This document shows positions 6,401 through 11,625 of a DNA stretch of 11,625 bases, one piece after another. The DNA comes from an uncultured Lachnospiraceae bacterium. GTDB lineage: Bacteria; Bacillota; Clostridia; Lachnospirales; Lachnospiraceae. Position 1 is the first letter of the stretch. Every line of letters begins with the position of its first letter. The notes below the pieces were generated by a model that was given only the letters and a program-made list of their open reading frames with translations, had not been told where the DNA came from and did not search any database. The position numbers and the translations under genes are program-made. The stretch spans positions 1-11,625 of the forward strand of contig CANQYH010000080.1 of the NCBI GenBank assembly GCA_947628025.1, in the 5' to 3' direction.

Positions 6401-7690
6401 TTATTCACCTACTCTCACGATTCCTGTCAGCAGAAGCTGCATCAGGCCTTTTTTTAGTTTTTTCATTTCGTCTAATTTACGCTGATGAAAGGTGATAAGG
6501 TCGTCGAGGTGGGTTAAAAATTCACCCACCTTTTTTTGCTCATCAATATGTGGTATCGGTATGGGCATTTGAAAGAAAACATTATCCTTAATTGAAAACC
6601 TGTCAGACCTTGCTCCTGAGTCCCCGTTAAAATTCATAAAAGAATGCCAATACTCACATTTGAAAAAATGCTCCAAGTAGGTTAAATCAATATCGTGAGG
6701 GCGGAACACGGTATAAAGTGGCGACACTACGCCTGTTCTGCCCAGTTTATTGCGATTTATCGGTCCGACAGGTGCAGATGTAGAAATGCGAGGGTTATAA
6801 ACAAAATCTTCGCTCCTTACGATGTAGTATCCATTTAGGCTCTCCATTTTTGCAATGTCGTGGTCAAAAAAATCTCGTTGACTCATTATTCCAAACTCTG
6901 CGGAGTTCGTAAAAGTCTCAATATATTGTAGGTCTACATTTTTCTCAATCACCTTGTCTGCTATTTCCCCCAACTTACGCCGTTCCCAAGGATCAGTAAA
7001 TCCGACAAAACGAATTTCCGGTACGTTGTTGTCATGCCTAGGAAACATCTTGTCCATATATGCTCTTTTTAGTCTTTTACTCTCATTCAGTTTCTGCTTC
7101 TGAAGTTCTATTGCATGATCCTGCGCATCAAGTATTGTAACAATCCTCTTTTGTTCCTCGATACTGGTCGGCAGGCATAAAGGAATAACATTTAAATCAT
7201 CCTGATTAATTTTAGGCATACCTGTACGCATGGAACAAGCAACCGCATGTTTGTAAAATGGAAATGATAACATCAAATTAAACAAATACTTTTTATCGAC
7301 GCCGTCATTAGGCTTAATCGAATAACAGTCTGCACTACATACCCCTTCAAACGTGGGAACGCAAACTTTATTTAAATTGGGACGTATTTTACTATACACG
7401 ATCGAATCCGCATCAAAATAGAACTTGCCCGAAATCAGACCTAATTCTGACACTTCTTTTGTATCAAATACCTGCCCTGTATCCTTTTCAATGTTATCCG
7501 GCCCGATATGCTGCATATGAATATAAGGTTCTTTTCTTGGATCAACAAGTCCAGAAGATATCTTTCCCAGTTCAGAGAAAGTAGTTTTATACCACTCTAA
7601 AGGAATGATATCGTCTCCATCTCTTTTGTACCCCTCCGGCACCTCGCCGCGCCGGATCTTCTCGATTCTTTCTCTGATTTTATCGTTCAT
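6401..7690 (-). CDS. hsdS: Type I R-M specificity subunit S, full length with two target recognition domains
   Basis: The product has 429 residues, the usual length of a complete HsdS. The N-terminal leader (EKIRRGEVPEGYK) is typical of the family. Target recognition domain 1 covers about 34-172 and ends in the conserved IEEQKRIVTILDAQD coiled spacer (177-215). A linker with VPEIRFVGF and WERRKLGEI begins domain 2 (about 226-380). The second spacer, IDEQKKVGEFLTHLDDLI plus KLDEMKKLKKG (382-414), closes the protein. S would bind two HsdM and read a bipartite site; the site cannot be predicted from sequence alone. The start is 4 bases after the rhuM stop, with GAGGGG upstream. From about 6540 to 7600 the gene is clearly more AT-rich than its neighbours (22 G+C in 6841-6900, against 35 of 60 in a sampled hsdM line), suggesting acquired recognition domains. 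Runs of A7, A6 and A7 (minus strand) lie near the 3' end. Confidence 0.96.
   Translation of the reverse strand: MNDKIRERIEKIRRGEVPEGYKRDGDDIIPLEWYKTTFSELGKISSGLVDPRKEPYIHMQHIGPDNIEKDTGQVFDTKEVSELGLISGKFYFDADSIVYSKIRPNLNKVCVPTFEGVCSADCYSIKPNDGVDKKYLFNLMLSFPFYKHAVACSMRTGMPKINQDDLNVIPLCLPTSIEEQKRIVTILDAQDHAIELQKQKLNESKRLKRAYMDKMFPRHDNNVPEIRFVGFTDPWERRKLGEIADKVIEKNVDLQYIETFTNSAEFGIMSQRDFFDHDIAKMESLNGYYIVRSEDFVYNPRISTSAPVGPINRNKLGRTGVVSPLYTVFRPHDIDLTYLEHFFKCEYWHSFMNFNGDSGARSDRFSIKDNVFFQMPIPIPHIDEQKKVGEFLTHLDDLITFHQRKLDEMKKLKKGLMQLLLTGIVRVGE
6507..6537 (+). terminator. Terminator-like hairpin antisense to the hsdS 3' region
   Basis: On the plus strand, AGGTGGGT (6507-6514) pairs perfectly with ACCCACCT (6524-6531) across a 9-base loop, and a run of seven T (6531-6537) follows. 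This fits an intrinsic terminator for plus-strand (antisense) transcripts. It lies within codons for EQKKVGEFLTHL of the conserved second spacer, so it may only reflect coding constraint. Confidence 0.35.
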
Positions 7691-7694
7691 AGTC

Positions 7695-8702
7695 CTATCC
7701 CCTCAGCCGTTTCATTTCTTCTGTCAATCCATCCAGATCCGCCGCTTCCACGCTGCGGCGGTGCGCATCGTATTTCTCATACTCCGCCACAGCCAGTGCC
7801 TCCGCCACTTCCCGCTTCACCGTTCCGAAATTCTGCAGGACTTCCCGGCCGTTAAACTGCAAGAACCGATCCAGCTTGTCCTCCCAATCAGACATGTGCA
7901 TAACGTGATGCTGTTGGGCCTGCAGTTCCGCGTAATCCAGATACATATTAACGATCCGGTTCAAGGTGCTGATCTCTTCCTTTGTCATATAGTTCTTCGC
8001 AACCGTCACGTCGTCTTTGCGAACTTTCGCGCCTTTAAAAGAAGTGAGACCCATATTATCCCTGGAAGCATCCGCGCGGGCCGCGATAATCTCCGGAGCC
8101 GTATGACCGGTCGCCGCATATTCCAGCTTATTCTGTACCGACTTGAAAAACAGCTGCGCGGCGTTACTCTGACTGTCATAGTCGACAGACAGAGCAAATA
8201 TCTCCTTTACTTTCTGGTAGACCCGCTTCTCGCTGGCACGGATATCACGGATTCGCTCCAGCAGTTCGTCAAAATAGTCCGCGCCAAACTCTTTCGGATT
8301 TTTCAGCCGTTCATCGTTAAGCACAAATCCCTTTTTCATGTACTCCGTCAGAACATTCGTCGCCCACCGGCGAAAATGAATGCCGACATTGCTGCGGACA
8401 CGGTAGCCGACCGCAAGGATCATATCTAAATTATAGTGCCGAATCTCCCTGCTCACCTGACGTTTTCCTTCCGTTTGAACTATCCGGAAATTCCGGATAG
8501 TTCGATCTTCCTCCAGTTCTCTTTCTTCATAGATATTAATAATATGCTCATTGATCGTCCGGACATCGACCTGATACAGTTCTGCCATAACTCGCTGAGG
8601 CATCCAAACGGTTTCACCATCAAATAAAACATCTATTTTGGTATCGCCTTTTTCATTCTGATAAATCAGTATTTTCCCGGTATTAGCCAGTTCACCGCTC
8701 AT
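7695..8702 (-). CDS. rhuM: RhuM family protein
   Basis: The product has 335 residues with the features of the RhuM family, named after a gene on Salmonella pathogenicity island 3. The N-terminus has a short beta segment (ILIYQNEKGDTKIDVLFDGE), then WMPQRVMAELYQVDVRTINEH, which looks like a DNA-binding helix-turn-helix in which a phage-repressor-like domain reads 'is this target present'. Next come the conserved REIRHYNLDMILAVGYRVRS and FRRWATNVL segments (about 86-118), a helical middle, and EEISTLNRIVNMYLDYAE near 230-250. Biochemical function is unknown. The ATG overlaps the hsdM stop in an ATGA junction and the stop lies 4 bases before hsdS, so it is translationally locked into the operon. 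The family recurs in type I R-M operons, suggesting an accessory or regulatory role; this is inference. Confidence 0.93.
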   Translation of the reverse strand: MSGELANTGKILIYQNEKGDTKIDVLFDGETVWMPQRVMAELYQVDVRTINEHIINIYEERELEEDRTIRNFRIVQTEGKRQVSREIRHYNLDMILAVGYRVRSNVGIHFRRWATNVLTEYMKKGFVLNDERLKNPKEFGADYFDELLERIRDIRASEKRVYQKVKEIFALSVDYDSQSNAAQLFFKSVQNKLEYAATGHTAPEIIAARADASRDNMGLTSFKGAKVRKDDVTVAKNYMTKEEISTLNRIVNMYLDYAELQAQQHHVMHMSDWEDKLDRFLQFNGREVLQNFGTVKREVAEALAVAEYEKYDAHRRSVEAADLDGLTEEMKRLRG

Positions 8703-10237
8703 AAGCCCAGTTCCTCCAGATATTGATCGATCTGTGCCTGCACCTGCGCCAGTTCCGCCTCTATAGCGGCGATATTCTGCCTCACTTCGTCAATATCGAC
8801 CGGTTCTTCTTCCTCGAACGTGTCCACGTACCGCGGAATATTCAGATTATAGTCATTCCTGCTGATCTCGTCGCGGGAAGCGCGGTAACTGTACTTATCG
8901 ACTTTTGCTTCCCTTGCTTCATAGGTACTGACGATCCGCAGAATATCGCTGTCGCGCAGAATATTCTGATTCTTGCCTTTTTCATAATTACCCTCTCCGG
9001 ACGCATCGATAAAAAGGACGTCATCCCTTATGCGGTTCTTTTTGAATACGAGAATACAGGCCGGAATCCCCGTACCGTAGAACAGGTTCGATGGCAGGCC
9101 GATCACGGCATCCAGAAGATTCATCTCGATCAGCTTCCTCCGTATCTTCCCCTCGCTGGCGCCGCGGAACAGAACGCCGTGCGGGAGGACTACCGCCATC
9201 CGGCCGTTCTCGGCGTCCAGGCTGTGGAGCATATGCAGCACAAACGCGTAGTCTCCTTTGGAAGACGGAGGAACGCCCCAGTCGAATCGTTTCCACCGGT
9301 CCAGGGTCGCCTCCATCTTTTCCTGCTTCTTCTCCCTGCTGCCAAGATTCGCCTCCGACAGAAAGCCGCTGTCCCATTTGTCGAGACTAAACGGCGGATT
9401 CGCAACCACCACCTGGAATTTCATCAGCTTATCATCCTCGATATTCTGCGGATTGGAAAGGGTATCTCCCTGCCATATGCGCGCGTCGTCCACGCCGTGA
9501 AGAAACATATTCATCGTACAGAGAGCCCAGGTCTGAGCGTTCAGCTCCTGCCCGTAGACAGCCGCTTTCCCGCCCGGCACTTTCTTATACGCTTTCAGGA
9601 GCAGACCGCCGCTTCCGCATGTCGGATCATAAATACGGTCATTCTCCCCGGGCTTCACCAGGACCGCGATCAATTCGGACACCTGGCTCGGGGTGAAGAA
9701 TTCCCCGCCTTTCTTGCCGGCATCGGAAGCAAAATTGGCGATCATATACTCGTAAGCGTCCCCGATAATATCGGCCGAATCCAGCTGACTGGGCCGCAGA
9801 TCCAGATCATGAAAATCCTCCAGCAGATTGCGAAGCGTCGTATTTTTCTCTTTCACATCCCCAAAATCCACCTGTGAATTGAAATCGATCGCACGGAAAA
9901 CATTGCGGAGTTTTCCGCTGTTATGCTCCTCAATATGAGATAACGCCACATTGATCTTCTGTCCGATCTCGGGATCGTTCCTCTTCTCATACAGGAAATC
10001 AAAATTGGATGTCTCGTCAACCGCAAAGCGCTCCCTGCCCATAGCGCGTTCCACCCGCCGCTCGTCGCCCTCGTACTGCTCCCTGTAATGAGCCCGCTTT
10101 TCTTTCGTGACGTCGCTTAAATATTTCACAAACAGCATCGACAAGATGTAATCCTTGTATCGGGAACTGTCGATCTTCCCCCGGAAACTGTCACAGGCTT
10201 TCCACAGCGCGCGCTGAATATCATTCTTCGTGGTCAT
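8699..10237 (-). CDS. hsdM: Type I R-M DNA methyltransferase subunit M (N6-adenine)
   Basis: The product has 512 residues, the normal length of HsdM. It transfers a methyl group from S-adenosylmethionine to adenine in the site chosen by HsdS and also forms the core of the restriction complex. The N-terminal helical HsdM domain (about 5-150) is followed by GEFFTP at 178-183. Motif I is DPTCGSGG at 204-211 (cofactor binding) and the catalytic motif IV is NPPF at 280-283. The C-terminal end (about 480-512) is a coiled coil of Glu/Gln-rich repeats that would pack against HsdS. The start lies 17 bases inside the upstream half-S gene with GAGAGG about 9 bases ahead, and the stop overlaps rhuM in ATGA, so expression is coupled on both sides. 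No key residue is missing. Confidence 0.97.
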   Translation of the reverse strand: MTTKNDIQRALWKACDSFRGKIDSSRYKDYILSMLFVKYLSDVTKEKRAHYREQYEGDERRVERAMGRERFAVDETSNFDFLYEKRNDPEIGQKINVALSHIEEHNSGKLRNVFRAIDFNSQVDFGDVKEKNTTLRNLLEDFHDLDLRPSQLDSADIIGDAYEYMIANFASDAGKKGGEFFTPSQVSELIAVLVKPGENDRIYDPTCGSGGLLLKAYKKVPGGKAAVYGQELNAQTWALCTMNMFLHGVDDARIWQGDTLSNPQNIEDDKLMKFQVVVANPPFSLDKWDSGFLSEANLGSREKKQEKMEATLDRWKRFDWGVPPSSKGDYAFVLHMLHSLDAENGRMAVVLPHGVLFRGASEGKIRRKLIEMNLLDAVIGLPSNLFYGTGIPACILVFKKNRIRDDVLFIDASGEGNYEKGKNQNILRDSDILRIVSTYEAREAKVDKYSYRASRDEISRNDYNLNIPRYVDTFEEEEPVDIDEVRQNIAAIEAELAQVQAQIDQYLEELGL

Positions 10238-10823
10238 TCTCCATTACCTCTCTTTTCTTTCTGTATATCTCCTGAATCAGCAGTTCATAATACCGTTCTT
10301 TTGTATCGGCCAGCCGCCGGAACAGGGCCGCCTCTCTCATCGCCAGAAGATTCAAACCGGCAATCTGCCTTTGATCTGCAACCGGCAGCGGGACCATCTC
10401 AAATTCCGTAAAGTACTTCGCCTTGATCGCCCCAAGCATATTGCTGCCCGTATTCTCATAAATCTGCCGTTTCACCTCCGGCCTGTTAAGCAGCCAGAAA
10501 AGATATTCCGGCAGAATCTCACTGCCGTCACATCTTATAATAACAAAATTCGAAGATACGACAGCTCCCGCGGTACTACTGTCGATCAGGACCGCCGTAT
10601 ACGGCGAACTCAGCCGGACGATCACATCTCCTGCCTGGGTCAGATATTCCTGCGAAAGCCGTTCGGACGCATCGTAAAAGTCCAGCTGTTCCGGGTCAAT
10701 ATGCCCATCGGGCCGAATGGACCGCAGATTTAACAAGGGATAGCGTATCCCGGACGGTTCCCTCGCCAGCTTGCGGGAAAGCACCAGTCCGCTGCGCACA
10801 GAAGCCGAATCTCCCAATCTCAT
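10221..10823 (-). CDS. Half-length type I R-M specificity subunit, one recognition domain
   Basis: The product has 200 residues, about half a normal HsdS. It starts directly with the recognition domain (MRLGDSASVRSGLV, about 1-146), including GDVIVRLSSPYTAVLI and the end-of-domain EMVPLPVADQRQIAGL. It closes with one helical spacer (148-195). There is no second domain. ATG 10823 is the obvious start, with GAGGTGAAAGG just before it, and it is the first gene of the operon. The reading frame is intact and overlaps hsdM, so it is unlikely to be a random fragment. Half-size S proteins are known that dimerise to replace a full S and read a symmetric site. It might also dimerise with or compete against the full HsdS encoded downstream. 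A residue of a deleted larger gene remains possible. It shares little visible sequence with the full HsdS. Confidence 0.88.
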   Translation of the reverse strand: MRLGDSASVRSGLVLSRKLAREPSGIRYPLLNLRSIRPDGHIDPEQLDFYDASERLSQEYLTQAGDVIVRLSSPYTAVLIDSSTAGAVVSSNFVIIRCDGSEILPEYLFWLLNRPEVKRQIYENTGSNMLGAIKAKYFTEFEMVPLPVADQRQIAGLNLLAMREAALFRRLADTKERYYELLIQEIYRKKREVMENDHEE

Positions 10824-10862
10824 CCTTTCACCTCATCTGTCACATAAAAATAGCCTTGCTTC

Positions 10863-10881
10863 GCCAAATCGTTTATATGGC
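10863..10881. promoter_or_regulatory. Imperfect inverted repeat at the start of the restriction operon transcript
   Basis: GCCAAATCGTTTATATGGC reads as arms of 7 bases with one mismatch around a 5-base centre. It lies just downstream of the -10 element, near +1 to +20, where an operator or leader hairpin could act. The pairing is weak and no regulator is assigned. Confidence 0.3.
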
Positions 10882-10889
10882 TTGTATAT

Positions 10890-10918
10890 ATCATAAAACA
10901 TGCGTTCGAATTTGTCAA
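10890..10918 (-). promoter_or_regulatory. Vegetative (sigma-A-type) promoter of the restriction operon
   Basis: On the minus strand, TTGACA (10913-10918) and TATGAT (10890-10895) are separated by exactly 17 bases: a perfect -35 and a one-mismatch -10. The start of transcription would lie near 10883, about 60 bases before the first ATG. The surrounding 10824-11020 is AT-rich, as expected for a promoter region. Confidence 0.85.
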
Positions 10919-10956
10919 TATTTTTTGTCATGATTAAAAAATAACACCAGAAATAG

Positions 10957-10976
10957 ATCCGTTTCATAAAACAGAT
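10957..10976. promoter_or_regulatory. Imperfect inverted repeat upstream of the operon promoter
   Basis: ATCCGTTT and AAACAGAT form arms with 7 of 8 pairs around CATA. The repeat is about 40 bases upstream of the -35 element, a place where an activator or repressor might bind. No known operator was recognised. Confidence 0.3.
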
Positions 10977-11023
10977 TCCCGTCTATGGAAGCAATTCAGG
11001 AACCATAAATCGCGAAAAACCAT

Positions 11024-11062
11024 AAAAAAACAGGGCAGGAAATCTCCTCTCCCGCCCTGTTT
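11024..11062 (-). terminator. Intrinsic terminator of the HAD phosphatase gene
   Basis: On the minus strand, ACAGGGCGGGA pairs with TCCTGCCCTGT as an 11-base stem with one G-T pair and a short loop. A run of seven T follows (11024-11030 on the plus strand are A). It sits about 50 bases after the HAD stop and separates that gene from the restriction operon promoter. Confidence 0.9.
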
Positions 11063-11109
11063 CGATTTTCACAATACGCGCCGCTTCGCCCAAGCGCCGC
11101 TTTCAGGCC

Positions 11110-11625
11110 TCACCCGTTCAGCCTCGCTTCCAAAAGCTCTTTCATCTCTCCCAGCGAATCGTAAACCGCGTCCGGCTTCACGTCGGACCGCTCCAGATCC
11201 TCCGGCTTCGTCTCGCCGGACAGCACCAGAAATCCCCTGGCGCCGTGATTGACGCCGGTCGCCACGTCCGTATAGAGGCGGTCGCCGACAAACGCCACCC
11301 GCTCCCGCTCCTCGCCGGTGTGCAGGAGCACCATATCCACGGTCTCCTTAAAGGGCTTGCCCAGGTACCGGGGCTTTACGCCCGTGGACAATGTGATCGC
11401 CGCGCAGAACGAGCCGCAGTCGGGGATAAAGCCCTCCGCCGTGGGGCAGTTAATATCCAGATGGGTCGCCAGAAAAATGGAACCCTCGCGGATAAACGTG
11501 CAGGCGCGCTCCAGCTTTTCATAGGTCAGCGTCGTATCAAAACCGACGACCACGATCTCCGGCCGCGGTTCTCCTTTTTCCCAGAGGCGGATCCCCTCCT
11601 CGCGGAAGCTCTCCTCCAGCGCCGG
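11110..11625 (-). CDS. HAD-IIA (NagD-like) phosphatase, 3' portion (5' end outside window)
   Basis: The last 171 residues are present and the frame is open to the window edge, so the true start lies to the right. The apparent GTG at 11553 is internal. Motifs of the HAD-IIA subfamily are visible: VVVGFDTTLTYEKL, then ATHLDINCP with a following GFIPDCGSFCAAI, GKP before the helix ETVDMVL (motif III lysine region), and FVGDRLYTDVATG, the acidic motif IV that holds Mg2+. The N-terminal DxD nucleophile motif is not in the window. These enzymes dephosphorylate small phosphate esters such as sugar phosphates or 4-nitrophenyl phosphate; the natural substrate cannot be told here. The gene is GC-rich, unlike the restriction operon, and ends in its own terminator. 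Confidence 0.93.
   Translation of the reverse strand, partial: PALEESFREEGIRLWEKGEPRPEIVVVGFDTTLTYEKLERACTFIREGSIFLATHLDINCPTAEGFIPDCGSFCAAITLSTGVKPRYLGKPFKETVDMVLLHTGEERERVAFVGDRLYTDVATGVNHGARGFLVLSGETKPEDLERSDVKPDAVYDSLGEMKELLEARLNG

Noticed and set aside
6178..6408. Minus-strand GTG frame beginning at the hsdS stop and running into hsdR
   Set aside because: Most of it overlaps hsdR out of frame and turns into Arg-rich shadow sequence. Only its first 30 codons lie in the spacer, too little to call a gene.
8723..9877. Long plus-strand open frame (384 codons) opposite hsdM
   Set aside because: Antisense to the conserved methylase motifs and without recognisable protein features.
6401..10823. 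Invertible hsdS shufflon between the half and full S genes
   Set aside because: Both S genes are on the same strand, no long inverted repeats shared between them were seen, and no recombinase gene is in the window.

Overview
The window looks like Firmicutes (Clostridia) DNA, probably Lachnospiraceae or a relative. The reasons are an ECF sigma gene followed by a DUF4179-type membrane protein, strong AGGAGG-like ribosome binding sites, and a GC-rich backbone carrying a less GC-rich defence operon. The genus cannot be fixed from this sequence alone. Every credible gene is on the minus strand, so the window is transcribed from high to low coordinates. The long plus-strand open frames are shadows of these genes.

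Right flank (11110-11625): the 3' end of a NagD-like HAD-IIA phosphatase gene, closed by a clear intrinsic terminator at 11024-11062. Next comes a 286-base gap holding a near-consensus vegetative promoter (TTGACA, 17 bases, TATGAT) that faces the restriction operon.

Centre (2485-10823): one tightly packed type I restriction-modification operon. Its order of transcription is half-length specificity subunit, hsdM, rhuM, full-length hsdS, hsdR, and a YgjP/DUF45-type zinc metallopeptidase. Most junctions overlap or are about 4 bases apart; the exception is an 84-base spacer in front of hsdR. HsdM, HsdS and HsdR keep the motifs expected of working subunits: DPTCGSGG and NPPF; two recognition domains with two conserved spacers; PD-ExK plus a DEAD-like motor. 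The accessory genes are the interesting part. The half S subunit and the full S could give one methylase two specificities. RhuM sits between hsdM and hsdS. The peptidase is placed so that it would be made together with HsdR. The full hsdS is much more AT-rich than its neighbours, suggesting imported recognition domains. A GC-rich hairpin with a short T run at 2306-2345 may end the operon.

Left flank (1-2169): an ECF sigma factor with a convincing ECF-type autoregulatory promoter, then a 395-base purine-rich spacer containing eight degenerate copies of an 18-base tandem repeat, then a DUF4179-type single-pass membrane protein that runs off the window and is probably the cognate anti-sigma or sensor. 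These genes are far more GC-rich than the restriction operon.

Most likely reading: a chromosomal locus in which a complete, possibly dual-specificity type I R-M island with RhuM and a metallopeptidase lies between an envelope-stress-type ECF module and a housekeeping phosphatase gene.
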